This document shows positions 55,155 through 64,000 of a stretch of 64,000 nt of DNA, piece by piece; position 1 is the stretch's first letter; each line of letters begins with the position of its first letter. The stretch spans positions 1,426,001 to 1,490,000 of the forward strand of contig NZ_CP022584.1 in assembly GCF_002240225.1 (NCBI RefSeq), in the 5' to 3' direction. Source of the stretch: Paenibacillus physcomitrellae. GTDB taxonomy: Bacteria > Bacillota > Bacilli > Paenibacillales > Paenibacillaceae. The notes beneath the pieces are model-generated. The model ran no database searches. It worked only from the letters and a program-made list of their open reading frames with translations, and was not told the origin of the DNA. The translations under genes and the position numbers were made by a program.

Positions 55155-55805
55155 CTATTCAATCCGTTCCAGATTCCCGTTGGCATCCATTTTAAACTTC
55201 GATTTTTCTTCTTCTTCCTCATTCAGGAAGGCCAGCCTGCGTGCCCGGTCCATGATTTGAATCAAGGCCTTATAATCGTCATTTACTACTCTATAGTCCG
55301 TTTGAACTTCGCTTACCTGATGGGAGAGTCGATCGTTCTCTTCTCTCAGCATTGCCAGCTCTTGTTCTTTCTCCTGAAGCTGCTTCTCCAGATGGCGGAC
55401 CTGACGGCCATTATCCTGCAAGGAACCTTTCCAGTTTTTCAAAAAGCGGATAACGGCATCAATGGATAGACTTTCTTCACTGAAGCTTTCATTTTTATAC
55501 AAGCTTTCTTCTGCCTCAGGTGCTGCCAGACCTGCAATGGCTACATTTCCCGGGGAATGTGGCTGCTTCTTCAAGTAATTGCGTTTCTGGCGCTGGGCTT
55601 TGGCAACCTGAATGGCAGATTCGTATCTCTTCCGGACGCAGCTGTTCCATCTGAACCCACAGGCGGCAGCCGTTCTTCCGATCCGCTCACCTACTTCTTC
55701 AAAGGCTGTTAATTGGGTACTGCCCTCCCGAATATGGCGAAGTGTCACCTCCGCCAAAATCAAATCATCTTCGGCACTCCATGCGTCTTGTCTCACTGCT
55801 GTCAT
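55155..55805 (-). CDS. rsfA: RsfA-family prespore transcription factor
   Basis: RsfA is a Myb/SANT-like DNA-binding regulator of sigma F-dependent genes in B. subtilis (YlbO). The N-terminal domain (residues 1-60, RQDAWSAEDDLILAEVTLRH and GERIGRTAAACGFRWNSCVR) is the DNA-binding part; a basic stretch (AKAQRQKRNYLKK) follows, and a long coiled coil covers about 120-195. The length of 216 residues is typical. It lies next to panE, as in B. subtilis. Confidence 0.9.
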   Translation of the reverse strand: MTAVRQDAWSAEDDLILAEVTLRHIREGSTQLTAFEEVGERIGRTAAACGFRWNSCVRKRYESAIQVAKAQRQKRNYLKKQPHSPGNVAIAGLAAPEAEESLYKNESFSEESLSIDAVIRFLKNWKGSLQDNGRQVRHLEKQLQEKEQELAMLREENDRLSHQVSEVQTDYRVVNDDYKALIQIMDRARRLAFLNEEEEEKSKFKMDANGNLERIE

Positions 55806-56119
55806 GCGATATAAACCCTCCTAACGACATCCTGAATGATCAGTCTATAACAACCGGCTTCTCCTCCCCGGCTGTTCGATAATGAAAAAACTGCTTATTA
55901 CATCTCTATGCCTCTCTTAAAGTTCATAGAATCTATTTGCTATTTGTATTTCCATTTTTTCATTTCCCCATACCTGCCGGGGAGGAAGCAAAGGCTTGTC
56001 GCGGTAAGAAGGGCCAAGCCTGCGGTAGTGAAGGCAATTTGGAAGGTTTGGTCTTATTTTTGAACAACTTATCATATAGTTATATGTATCTTTCACTTTT
56101 ACATCAAGGAGGGGTGCGT
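55806..56119 (+). promoter_or_regulatory. Divergent gap with promoter of the coiled-coil protein
   Basis: On the plus strand TTGAAC (56060-56065) and TATGTA (56083-56088) lie 17 bases apart, about 30 bases before the TTG start at 56120. The left half should contain the rsfA promoter, which is not clear. Confidence 0.5.
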
Positions 56120-57199
56120 TTGTTTCATCGGACATTGAAGCTTTGGATCTCCGCCGCTTTGCTTGCCGCCTCCATTTGTACTCCCGCCTTAACGCTGGCC
56201 GATCCGGATTCCGACGAAACCCAGAAAGTATTGGAGAAAAGTTTGTCCGTTGTGGAGATTGACCGTGAGATCGCAAAAATCGAACAACAGCAGCAGCAGC
56301 TTGAGCAATCTATCGAGGAGAATACGTCCCGGCTTCAAATTCAAGAACACGATATTGTCACGGCCAAACAACAAGCCGGGGAACGAATAAGGGCTTATTA
56401 TATGGGCGAACGAGAGGATTTGCTGGGTTCCCTGTTGTCCGTCAAAAATTTCCATGATTTCCTGACCGTTGTGGACTATATCAGTCTCATCTTTGAACGC
56501 GACCAGGAGATCATCGGAACTTATCAGCAGGCTTATACGAAGCTGAAGCAGAACAAGCAACAGCTCGACAAAATGTCTGCAGATCTGGTGAAGACGAAAA
56601 CGGATCTGCAATCGGAGAAGGCACGGGTTGTCGCCCTTCAGGAGGAGGTGGACCGATCTGTTGCAAGCAGCAAGGATCCTGAGAAATTAAAACAAATGAT
56701 CGATGAGCTGGGGACTTTCTGGAATGATGTAGGGCTTGCCGAAGTCCGCAAATATTTTAAAGCGCTGGATCAAGCGATGAAGGATTTCCCTGATTATGTG
56801 GAGCAATATAACGGCAGTCTGGCCACCAATGGTCTGAACTACACCTTAACGATTAAAGAAGAGAATTTGAATGCCTTCCTGCGTTCTAAAAATGCTTTGT
56901 TTAATAATTTTTCTTTCCATTTCCAATCCGATCAGGTGATTGCCGAAGGCCAGGAAGGCGACCTGAAATTACGCCTGGAAGGGCACTATACGGTCACCGA
57001 CAATCCGAAGAACGCTATTATCTTTCATGTTGACAAGCTGGTCTTCAATGGCCTAACCCTGCCTGATACTACAGCTAAAGAGCTGGAGCAGGATTTCGAC
57101 CTTGGATTTTATCCGCAGCAGATGATGCCTTTCATCAAAGCTACATCCGTTGAGTTAGAGCCGCAATTGATGACCGTAAAATTAAAGCTCGCCCTATGA
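56120..57199 (+). CDS. Secreted coiled-coil protein, PcsB/CwlO-type N-terminal domain without a hydrolase domain
   Basis: The start is TTG, 5 bases after AAGGAGGGG. A signal peptide (residues 1-27, LWISAALLAASICTPALTLA) is followed by a long coiled coil (about 35-195). Its middle, GERIRAYYMGEREDLLGSLL then VKNFHDFLTVVDYISLIFE, follows the pattern of the PcsB and CwlO coiled-coil domain, which in other bacteria is moved by FtsEX to activate a peptidoglycan hydrolase. No CHAP, NlpC/P60 or LytM domain follows. Instead a 120-residue C-terminal domain (LTIKEENLNAFLRSK, FHVDKLVFNGLTLP) is beta-rich and resembles YpmS/DUF2140-type lipid-binding folds, with low certainty. The function is unknown; 359 residues. 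Confidence 0.7.
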   Translation: MFHRTLKLWISAALLAASICTPALTLADPDSDETQKVLEKSLSVVEIDREIAKIEQQQQQLEQSIEENTSRLQIQEHDIVTAKQQAGERIRAYYMGEREDLLGSLLSVKNFHDFLTVVDYISLIFERDQEIIGTYQQAYTKLKQNKQQLDKMSADLVKTKTDLQSEKARVVALQEEVDRSVASSKDPEKLKQMIDELGTFWNDVGLAEVRKYFKALDQAMKDFPDYVEQYNGSLATNGLNYTLTIKEENLNAFLRSKNALFNNFSFHFQSDQVIAEGQEGDLKLRLEGHYTVTDNPKNAIIFHVDKLVFNGLTLPDTTAKELEQDFDLGFYPQQMMPFIKATSVELEPQLMTVKLKLAL

Positions 57200-57210
57200 G
57201 GGCGAGCTTT
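57184..57210. terminator. Bidirectional hairpin between convergent genes
   Basis: AAAGCTCGCCCT and AGGGCGAGCTTT form a perfect 12-bp stem, with the 3' arm starting at the stop codon of the coiled-coil gene. T runs on both sides are short, so termination may be only moderate. Confidence 0.6.
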
Positions 57211-57262
57211 AAGCTTTAAGGGTATTCCATTCAAATTTGTACCCATTCAAATTAATAATTGA

Positions 57263-58540
57263 TTACCGATTCAAGTCCGCGGCCAACTGCCCCATAAAAG
57301 TATCCGCTGTGGTTTTCCCTTGCAGAAACTGCCCGGTATGCCCCGACACTAAGGTGAGCACCTCTTGGGTATTCTCCGCAACCGGCAGGGACCAAAAGGC
57401 GTCTTTGTCGCCGCTGGCCTCCAGCCATGGCGAAATCGCCTTTTCCCCAGAAGCATCATACAATGATTTCAATGCGGGGAGCTCCCCTGCTTTCTCATAC
57501 CAAATCTTCTGCTCTGCCGCTTCCGTCATTGCGGTAATCCATCTGCCGGCCGTTTCGGTATCGAGCGTTTCGGCCGTGACAACAAAACTGTGGCCAAACA
57601 AAGTCATCCGGCTCGCGGCACCTGTGCCAGCCGGTGTCTCCGCATGGAGTCCTAATCCGGGATGGGTGACGAACTCCGAATAAGGAACCAGAGCCATAGC
57701 CGCAGCCCCCTTGGCCACTTGCTGCAATCCCTCCGCTGCACTGCCCTCTTTCAAATCGGACAGACCCGAACGAACGGACTCCAGCAAATGAATCGCAGAT
57801 TGATCCTCTTCGGAAAGAACTGCATTCTTCCCCCCAGCTTTCAGGCTCAGGTTCGCACCAAATCGGTGTAGCAAAGTCACCACAGACTGGGCATCGTCAA
57901 AATCAGCGGCAAGCAGCTTCAAAGGTTTGTCCCCTTTGTCCTTATGATCCTGTACAGCTTTGTACAGCTTACCCCAATCTTCCGGCGCTGCAGGCAGCCC
58001 TTCAAACCCAAGACCGTTCAGAATGTCTGGGTTATAGACAAGAACATAAGGATCCATATCCTTCGGAACCGCCCATATATATCCGTTCCATTCACTGAAG
58101 GATTGAAGCCGGCTTAAAGAGTTCCCGGCAGCCGTACCCGTAAAATAACTGTCTACAGGCAGCAAATATCCATTAACGGCGAATTCCCGGACCCAGGCAT
58201 TATCAACGAGCAGGACATCCGGAGCATCATGGAGCGCCAGGTCCTTCTGGAAGATGTCATAAGTATTTTTCCCGTATTCGTTCACCAGATCGACGCTCAC
58301 ATGATGACCTTCCATAAAAATCCGATTTCTATCCTGAAGGAGTTTAAAAGCTTCCGGTTCCATTTGAACCGCTACCCGAATATGACCCGGCGCCTCCTCC
58401 ACTTCCTGATTAGGCAGTGGAGGGCTTTCCAGAAATCCGGTTTCGTCATCCTGAACATAAGCTCTGTCTTCCCCCGGAGATAAACTGATTAAGGCAAGTA
58501 ATAGAATGGCAAAAAGCACCCAATGGTTTTTACGCTTCAC
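57263..58540 (-). CDS. Extracellular solute-binding-like protein without lipobox
   Basis: The sequence resembles family 1 ABC solute-binding proteins: HIRVAVQMEPEAFKLLQD, then DIFQKDLALHDAPDVLLVDN, YLLPVDSYF, GYIWAVPKDMDPYVLVYNPD and AAMALVPYSEF. The N-terminus is an uncleaved-looking signal or anchor (residues 6-22, HWVLFAILLLALISLSPG) with no Cys, so it is not a lipoprotein as usual for Gram-positives. No permease or ATPase gene is near. It may have lost transport and be a sensor or secreted protein. A GTG start follows GAGAGGAAG. The length of 425 residues is normal for the family. Confidence 0.75.
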   Translation of the reverse strand: MKRKNHWVLFAILLLALISLSPGEDRAYVQDDETGFLESPPLPNQEVEEAPGHIRVAVQMEPEAFKLLQDRNRIFMEGHHVSVDLVNEYGKNTYDIFQKDLALHDAPDVLLVDNAWVREFAVNGYLLPVDSYFTGTAAGNSLSRLQSFSEWNGYIWAVPKDMDPYVLVYNPDILNGLGFEGLPAAPEDWGKLYKAVQDHKDKGDKPLKLLAADFDDAQSVVTLLHRFGANLSLKAGGKNAVLSEEDQSAIHLLESVRSGLSDLKEGSAAEGLQQVAKGAAAMALVPYSEFVTHPGLGLHAETPAGTGAASRMTLFGHSFVVTAETLDTETAGRWITAMTEAAEQKIWYEKAGELPALKSLYDASGEKAISPWLEASGDKDAFWSLPVAENTQEVLTLVSGHTGQFLQGKTTADTFMGQLAADLNR

Positions 58541-58689
58541 AGCCTGTTCTTCCTCTCATGACTTTGCCGGGCCCGGTATATTCGCCGGTCAGCGTTTATT
58601 TGTTATTGTAACAAAAAACACGCTTATTTGTCCCAGTTTCCATAAGGTTGTCAGAGCAGACTGCAGCACAGAAAATTATGGAATAACCC

Positions 58690-60027
58690 TTACAGCAGAT
58701 CAGCGGCAAGCTGGGCCAGCTTGGAGCGCTCACCTTTTTCCAGGGTAATATGGCCGCTGATGTTCTGCTGCTTAAAACGGTCCACCACATAAGATAAACC
58801 GTTGCTGGCCGCATCCAGATATGGATGGTCAATCTGTCCGGGATCACCCATCAAAATAATTTTACTGCCTTCACCAACGCGGGAAACAATCGTTTTGACC
58901 TCGTGACGCGAAAGGTTTTGCGCTTCGTCCACAATAATATATTGGGACGGAATGGAACGGCCGCGGATATAAGTCAAAGCCTCGACCTGAATACTGCCTA
59001 GTCCCATCAAGATTTTATCGATGTCACCGGCTTTTTTCGTATCAAATAAATACTCCAAATTATCATATATAGGCTGCATCCAGGGACGCAGCTTCTCGTC
59101 CTTTTCTCCCGGCAGATAGCCGATGTCTTTCCCCATCGGTACGACGGGCCGGGCAATCAGCAATTTTTTAAAACGATGTTCGTCTTCCACTTTTAATAGT
59201 CCGGCCGCCAAAGCAAGCAGCGTTTTGCCTGTTCCGGCTTTGCCCGTTATCGTGACAAGCGGAATATCATCATTCAGAAGCAGTTCAAGAGCCATTCTCT
59301 GCTGCGCGTTGCGGGCGCCTATTCCCCAAACCGGATCATTGCTCAAAAATAACGGCTCCAGGCGTGTTGCTTCGCTGTTCACTTTCAGCAGCGCAGACTT
59401 TCCTGTACCCATTTCGTCCTTCAAGATTACAAACTCATGCGGATAAAGCGGAAAGTTTAAATTGAGCGGTTTTATCGACAGAAACCGATAGGTATAGAAC
59501 TGATCGATAACGGACGGATGCACCATCAGTGTGGAGTATCCTGTATACAGCTCATCCGGGTCCGCCGTACGGTCTGTCAAATAGTCCTGAGCCGGAATGC
59601 CCAGCACATCCGCTTTGATGCGGACCAGCACGTCTTTGCTGACCAAGACAACTGAACGTTTCTCGGCTTCGGGGAGATCCTTCTGCTCAATGAGATAATT
59701 CATCGCTACGGCCAAAATGCGATTGTCGTTTGTAATTTCGCCGAACATTTCCTGAACCTTCAAAAAACTCCGATGATTCAGCTCGACTCTCAGCTTGCCG
59801 CCGCCATGAAGGTTAACTCCGTCATGCAGATGCCCCAGCTCCCTCAATCCGTCCAGACGCCGGGAAACCCCTCGGGCATTGCGGCCGATCTCATCGGCGT
59901 TTCGCTTCTTGGAGTCAATCTCTTCAAGCACTATCGCTGGTATGACGACTTCATTTTCCTCAAAAGCAAAAATCGCATTGGGATCGTGCAGCAGCACATT
60001 CGTGTCCAGTACAAATATCTTTTTCAT
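58690..60027 (-). CDS. ylaK: PhoH-family PIN-domain ATPase (YlaK)
   Basis: The protein combines a PIN nuclease-like domain (residues 1-140; FVLDTNVLLHDP with the acidic metal site) and a PhoH-type P-loop ATPase (about 245-445). Walker A is GKAGTGKTLLALAAGLL (near residues 259-275) and Walker B YIIVDEAQNLS. Such PhoH2-like proteins act on RNA as helicase/nuclease in mycobacteria; the role here is inferred. It corresponds to B. subtilis YlaK and lies beside ylaJ. The ATG at 60027 is 6 bases after GGAGGGG. The length is 445 residues. Confidence 0.9.
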   Translation of the reverse strand: MKKIFVLDTNVLLHDPNAIFAFEENEVVIPAIVLEEIDSKKRNADEIGRNARGVSRRLDGLRELGHLHDGVNLHGGGKLRVELNHRSFLKVQEMFGEITNDNRILAVAMNYLIEQKDLPEAEKRSVVLVSKDVLVRIKADVLGIPAQDYLTDRTADPDELYTGYSTLMVHPSVIDQFYTYRFLSIKPLNLNFPLYPHEFVILKDEMGTGKSALLKVNSEATRLEPLFLSNDPVWGIGARNAQQRMALELLLNDDIPLVTITGKAGTGKTLLALAAGLLKVEDEHRFKKLLIARPVVPMGKDIGYLPGEKDEKLRPWMQPIYDNLEYLFDTKKAGDIDKILMGLGSIQVEALTYIRGRSIPSQYIIVDEAQNLSRHEVKTIVSRVGEGSKIILMGDPGQIDHPYLDAASNGLSYVVDRFKQQNISGHITLEKGERSKLAQLAADLL

Positions 60028-60152
60028 TCGCATCCCCTCCGGTTTTGCATCCCCACATGTTATACATATTTGACTTCATGCCCGGACAGAATAAGAGCAG
60101 TAAATTCGATGGAAAAAACGATAATATTACATTTAAGAAAGGAAAGATGTAG

Positions 60153-60839
60153 ATGCGAAGCTGGACATATATACTGGCGGCAGCCATTGCTTTCGCGGCT
60201 CTGTCCGGATGCGGGGCTAATAAAGGGGCCAATCAGGCGGACCAAGCCAGAAACCAGACTCAACGGATGGAAAGTACGGGACAACTGAACGCCCAACAGA
60301 GGACTCAGCAGATCCATCAGCAGCAAACAAATCCCGGAGCGGCAGCGAGCAACGGGAATGGGAATCAAACTGGCCAATTGGCAGCTGATGCTCATCTGGA
60401 GCAGCTGGCTTCCCGGGTTCCGGGCGTTAAAGGCGCTCACGTGGTGATGCTCGGGAAAACGGCAATCATCGGCATCGACGTTGACGGCAAACTTGATCGT
60501 TCACGTGTCGGCACCATCAAATATTCGGTAGCCGAAGCTGTTCATAAGGACCCACGCGGCGCCAATGCCATCGTTACCGCTGATGCCGATGTATCCAACC
60601 GTTTGGCGGAAATAGGCTCAAGCATTCGTGAAGGCAGACCTATAGAAGGGATGGCTAACGAGCTTGCGGATCTCGTAGGACGGATCGTGCCGCAGCTGCC
60701 GTCCGATGTAAAACAAAATGAGGACAACCAGCAGATTACATCTCCAGGCGATCGTTTACGGGGCCAAAATGTGCCGAACAACAACCAGCCCCGGAGAGAA
60801 ACTCCGGCTCAGCAGCCCCATCAGCAAATGACACGCTAG
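60153..60839 (+). CDS. ylaJ: YhcN/YlaJ-family sporulation lipoprotein
   Basis: A lipoprotein signal peptide ends in LSGC (Cys20). A Gln/Asn-rich region (residues 22-75) leads to the YhcN/YlaJ domain (about 78-185), with the typical LASRVPGVKGAHVVMLGKTAIIGIDV. A disordered Pro/Gln tail follows. Family members are found in spores or germination; the exact role is unknown. It is divergent from ylaK, as the B. subtilis genes ylaJ and ylaK are adjacent. The start follows AAAGGAA. Confidence 0.88.
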   Translation: MRSWTYILAAAIAFAALSGCGANKGANQADQARNQTQRMESTGQLNAQQRTQQIHQQQTNPGAAASNGNGNQTGQLAADAHLEQLASRVPGVKGAHVVMLGKTAIIGIDVDGKLDRSRVGTIKYSVAEAVHKDPRGANAIVTADADVSNRLAEIGSSIREGRPIEGMANELADLVGRIVPQLPSDVKQNEDNQQITSPGDRLRGQNVPNNNQPRRETPAQQPHQQMTR

Positions 60840-60854
60840 GCCGTTAGGTAAAAG

Positions 60855-60896
60855 AATAAAGACGCCATTCCGAGTTGGAATGGCGTCTTTATTTTT
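60855..60896. terminator. Bidirectional terminator between ylaJ and the LCP gene
   Basis: AAAGACGCCATTCC and its complement TGGAATGGCGTCTTT form a long stem, with T runs on both strands. It ends both convergent genes. Confidence 0.9.
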
Positions 60897-60955
60897 AGCG
60901 GGTAAGCTAAACAGCTTTCAGCTCTTATTTTAAGCTCTTGTCTGTCTCTATCGGA

Positions 60956-62062
60956 TTAGTTGCCCGAATTTCCGTCCGAAGAGGAACTGTCCTCGGTCGT
61001 TTGAACGGTCTTGCCGGCCAGTTCATCCTTAAGCGCTTGTTTAGCCGCTTCCAGCTCATCATCGTGCAGATATACATATGGAGACTTCCAGTCCCCTGTA
61101 ATCGGCATGAAATGGACATTCTCTTTGGAAATATTCCAGTAGGCAGCGATCATGTTCTTGATCTGCCCCTGCTCCAGATCAGTTTCCATGTTATCGCCAA
61201 CGGATTCAATCGCTTTGCCTGCACCCAAAACGCCATTCAGCGATTTCGCCTGGTCAATCAGCGCATGCAGGACATCGTTTTGGCGGCGGTTGCGGTCAAA
61301 ATCGTCGGAAGCATCTGTTCTTGGCGAACAGTTAGATTTACGATAACGTACAAAATCAAGTGCTTCTTTACCATTCAGATGCTGCTCGCCCTTTTTCAAA
61401 TCAATGTCCGTGCCGTCCGCCGTATCCTTGTAGCACATGTCCTTGTCCACATTGACGTCCACGCCGTGCAGCGCATCCACGATATCCCGGAAGCCTTGGA
61501 AATTCAGCACCGTTACGTAATCAATGTTCAAATCGAAAAATTTGCTCATCATCGTTTTCATCTCGTCTTCGGCTGAAATCCCGGATTTCTTCTCAGCAGC
61601 CAGGAAGTTAGGATAAAAAGCGTTGATCTTATTCGTCTTATAACCCTCCATCGAGAAACGGGTATCACGCGGAAGCGATACAACGGTTGCCGACTTGGTC
61701 TTTGGATTCATGGCAATGACCATAATGACATCACTGAGATGAGTGCCGCTTTCTGGCCGGTAATCCGTACCAAGCAGCAGCATCGAAAGAGGTTTAACAT
61801 TCGCTTCCTGCCCGGCTGCGACCGGTCGGTCAGCACCCGCTTGGTTAATGGTTTCATTGACGTTATAAGCCAGGTAGGCGGCATATCCGCCTGCGCCTAT
61901 TACAAGAACAATAATCATAATCAACAATATTTGAAAAAAACGTTTGACAGGACCCTTTTTCTTCTTCCCTTTCCTTGCGTGCGCTCCTTTAGAAGCCCCA
62001 CCGCTGCTTTTCCGCTGGGTCTGCTGTCTAGGAGGAAGACTTCCATGATCAGATGGACTCAT
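60956..62062 (-). CDS. LytR-CpsA-Psr (LCP) family wall-polymer ligase
   Basis: LCP proteins attach teichoic acid or other anionic polymers to peptidoglycan from the undecaprenyl carrier. A basic cytoplasmic start (residues 1-40) and a membrane anchor (about 42-65, FQILLIMIIVLVIGAGGYA) precede the LCP domain (about 95-240). Catalytic-type features are MLLLGTDYRPES, SDVIMVIAMNP, VVSLPRDTR and KINAFYPN. The 368 residues are normal; the gene is alone with its own terminators. Which polymer it attaches cannot be told. Confidence 0.92.
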   Translation of the reverse strand: MSPSDHGSLPPRQQTQRKSSGGASKGAHARKGKKKKGPVKRFFQILLIMIIVLVIGAGGYAAYLAYNVNETINQAGADRPVAAGQEANVKPLSMLLLGTDYRPESGTHLSDVIMVIAMNPKTKSATVVSLPRDTRFSMEGYKTNKINAFYPNFLAAEKKSGISAEDEMKTMMSKFFDLNIDYVTVLNFQGFRDIVDALHGVDVNVDKDMCYKDTADGTDIDLKKGEQHLNGKEALDFVRYRKSNCSPRTDASDDFDRNRRQNDVLHALIDQAKSLNGVLGAGKAIESVGDNMETDLEQGQIKNMIAAYWNISKENVHFMPITGDWKSPYVYLHDDELEAAKQALKDELAGKTVQTTEDSSSSDGNSGN

Positions 62063-62144
62063 TTTTAAACACCTTTTTCATTCATAATATATAACAAAAT
62101 CACCAGACGGCCGTCCCTTGAAACGACCATCCAAGGTAGGCCAG

Positions 62145-62173
62145 AAAAAAATCGGACACCTAAGCGTCCGACT
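62145..62173 (-). terminator. Terminator of typA
   Basis: GTCGGACGC and GTGTCCGAT form a 9-bp stem with a TTAG loop, followed by a T run. It lies 70 bases after the typA stop codon. Confidence 0.88.
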
Positions 62174-62243
62174 TCTCTCTGACGGATAACCGCCGGTATT
62201 TATATAACGTTCAATTCTGACCTAAAGTTACAAAAAGAACGTA

Positions 62244-64000
62244 TTATTGATTGGCGTTCGCCATTTTGCGATGTTTTTCGGCACGTTCGCGTTCGCTCTT
62301 GTTCAAAATCTTCTTGCGCAGGCGAACGGATTTCGGCGTAATTTCGCAATATTCGTCGTCGTTCAGATATTCCAGCGCTTGCTCCAGCGAAAGCAGACGA
62401 GGAGTCTTCATTTTGACAGTGTCGTCCTTCGTTGCGGAACGGACGTTAGTCAATTGTTTCTCTTTACAGATATTAACAACGATGTCGTTATCACGAGTAT
62501 GCTCGCCGACAATCATACCTTCGTAGATCTCGGCGCCCGGTTCTACGAACAGGATACCGCGGTCTTCGATGGACAAGATGCCGTAAAGCGTCGATACGCC
62601 GTTTTCACTGGAAACCAGAACGCCTTCATGACGGCCGCCAACCTGGCCGGTTACAAGCGGTCCATAACTGTCGAACGCGTGGTTCATAACCCCGTAACCG
62701 CGGGTCAACGTCAGGAAGTGTGTGCTGTACCCAATCAAACCGCGTGCCGGAATCAGGAATTCCAGGCGGACCTGGCCAGTGCCGTTGTTGATCATGTTCA
62801 CCATTTCGGCTTTGCGGTAACCCAGGCTCTCCATAACGGCGCCCATGTTTTCTTCAGGAACGTCGATCATCAAACGTTCGATCGGCTCCATTTTCTTGCC
62901 GTCGATTTCTTTAATGATAACTTCAGGTTTGGAAACCTGAACTTCGTAACCTTCGCGGCGCATATTTTCGATCAGAATACCGAGGTGAAGCTCGCCGCGG
63001 CCGGAAACGATAAAGGCATCAGGGCTGTCCGTTTCGTCAACGCGAAGGCTGACGTCGGTCTCAAGCTCTTTAAACAGACGCTCACGCAGCTTACGGGACG
63101 TTACCCACTTGCCTTCACGTCCTGCAAAAGGACTGTTGTTGACAAGGAACGTCATCTGCAGCGTAGGCTCGTCGATCTTCAGAACCGGCAGCGCTTCAGG
63201 GTTAGCCGGATCGGCAATCGTTTCCCCGATGTTGATGTCCTTAATACCGGCGATAGCGATGATGTCACCTGCACCCGCTTCTTCGATATCTACACGGCGC
63301 AGGCCTTGGAAACCAAACAGCTTCTCGATGCGGGCGGATTTCTTACTGCCGTCACGCTGGATAACCGTAACCGGTTGTCCGGAACGGATAATACCACGGT
63401 TTACCCGACCGATTGCAATACGGCCCAGATATTCGTTATAGTCCATCAGGGTAACGAGGAACTGCAGCGGCTCGTCTACCTTCTCTTTTGGAGATGGGAT
63501 ATTTTCGATAATGGTTTCGTACAGAGCCTGCATGTTGTCGTCCTGTTTCTCAGGATCAAGGCTCGACGTACCGTTAAGGGCGGAAGCATATACAACAGGG
63601 AATTCCAGCTGCTCGTCCGAAGCTTCAAGTTCGATGAACAGGTCAAGCACTTCGTCGATCACTTCAGCAGGACGAGCTGCCGGACGGTCGATTTTGTTCA
63701 CAACCACAATAGGAGTCAGGTTGGATTCCAGTGCTTTGCGCAAAACGAATTTTGTCTGCGGCATGCAGCCTTCATATGCGTCAACGACGAGCAGAACGCC
63801 GTCAACCATCTTCATAATCCGTTCGACCTCGCCGCCAAAGTCGGCGTGTCCCGGTGTATCTACAATATTGATCAGATTATCTTTGTAATTGATAGCTGTA
63901 TTTTTAGCCAGAATCGTGATTCCGCGTTCCCGTTCCAAATCGTTGGAGTCCATGGCGCGCTCCTGAACGGCCTCGTTCTCCCGGAATGTGCCGGATTGCT
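62244..64000 (-). CDS. typA: Translational GTPase TypA/BipA (5' end cut by right edge)
   Basis: TypA is a ribosome-binding GTPase that supports stress and cold growth and ribosome assembly. The reading frame continues to the window edge, where [18 protein letters not shown] precedes ERERGITI, so the N-terminal P-loop (about 25 residues) is outside. Seen are G3 [16 protein letters not shown]4 [12 protein letters not shown]5 ASALNG, domain II, an EF-G domain V-type region and the TypA C-terminal domain. The tail ends [17 protein letters not shown]. At least 584 residues are visible of the usual 610. Confidence 0.95.
   Translation of the reverse strand, partial: QSGTFRENEAVQERAMDSNDLERERGITILAKNTAINYKDNLINIVDTPGHADFGGEVERIMKMVDGVLLVVDAYEGCMPQTKFVLRKALESNLTPIVVVNKIDRPAARPAEVIDEVLDLFIELEASDEQLEFPVVYASALNGTSSLDPEKQDDNMQALYETIIENIPSPKEKVDEPLQFLVTLMDYNEYLGRIAIGRVNRGIIRSGQPVTVIQRDGSKKSARIEKLFGFQGLRRVDIEEAGAGDIIAIAGIKDINIGETIADPANPEALPVLKIDEPTLQMTFLVNNSPFAGREGKWVTSRKLRERLFKELETDVSLRVDETDSPDAFIVSGRGELHLGILIENMRREGYEVQVSKPEVIIKEIDGKKMEPIERLMIDVPEENMGAVMESLGYRKAEMVNMINNGTGQVRLEFLIPARGLIGYSTHFLTLTRGYGVMNHAFDSYGPLVTGQVGGRHEGVLVSSENGVSTLYGILSIEDRGILFVEPGAEIYEGMIVGEHTRDNDIVVNICKEKQLTNVRSATKDDTVKMKTPRLLSLEQALEYLNDDEYCEITPKSVRLRKKILNKSERERAEKHRKMANANQ

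Noticed and set aside
55937-56119. An N-terminal extension of the coiled-coil protein by 61 codons
   Set aside because: The extra part precedes a strong ribosome site and a signal peptide that would be internal; translation from the TTG at 56120 is far more likely.

Overview
The window is a 64-kb stretch of a spore-forming, Gram-positive chromosome of about 50% GC, most likely Paenibacillus or a close relative. The signs are the spoIIGA-sigE-sigG block beside ftsAZ, the ylmC-H genes, spoVD and spoVE in the wall cluster, RsfA-, YteA- and YlaJ-type sporulation proteins, a bacillithiol gene (bshC), strong AGGAGG-type ribosome sites and broad synteny with the yla-ylb-yll-mra-ylm-pyr part of the Bacillus subtilis chromosome. 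Nearly every gene is on the minus strand, so transcription runs from high to low coordinates. No mobile element, phage gene, CRISPR array, tRNA or rRNA gene was seen.

In transcription order: typA (cut by the right edge), an LCP wall-polymer ligase, ylaJ and phoH/ylaK, an orphan solute-binding-like protein and a secreted coiled-coil protein at 64000-55900; rsfA, panE and a DUF3397 membrane protein at 55800-53700; a complete oligopeptide ABC operon (oppA-B-C-D-F) at 53430-47730; bshC-ahcY at 47580-44670; and the division and cell wall (dcw) cluster mraZ-rsmH-ftsL-pbpB-spoVD-murE-murF-mraY-murD-spoVE-murG-murB-murA-divIB-ftsA-ftsZ at 44430-24540. Then come the sporulation sigma genes spoIIGA-sigE-sigG, ylmC-ylmD-ylmE-sepF-ylmG-ylmH-divIVA, a T-box-controlled ileS, a DUF5665 gene, yteA (plus strand), lspA, an rluD-like gene, a methyltransferase, and the pyrimidine operon pyrR-pyrB-pyrC-carA-carB-pyrF-pyrE with its PyrR attenuator. 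The left edge holds the start of an M20 amidohydrolase.

The dcw block carries lipid II synthesis (murE, murF, mraY, murD, murG, murB, murA), the septal and spore-cortex synthases (pbpB, spoVD, spoVE) and the division ring (ftsA, ftsZ, divIB, ftsL, sepF, divIVA). It runs directly into the genes that turn the asymmetric septum into the sporulation programme: SpoIIGA processes pro-sigma E, and sigma G follows in the forespore. The pyr operon makes UMP but lacks its dihydroorotate dehydrogenase (pyrD/pyrK) and uracil permease (pyrP).

Regulation that can be read directly includes: a PyrR-binding loop plus terminator before pyrR; an Ile T-box before ileS; a spoIIG-type promoter with an overlong spacer and Spo0A-box-like sites; a sigma F/G-type promoter for sigG whose -10 overlaps one arm of an RBS-sequestering hairpin; and a four-unit 10-bp repeat before mraZ that looks like the MraZ operator. 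Function assignments rest on recognised motifs and synteny; no database search was possible.
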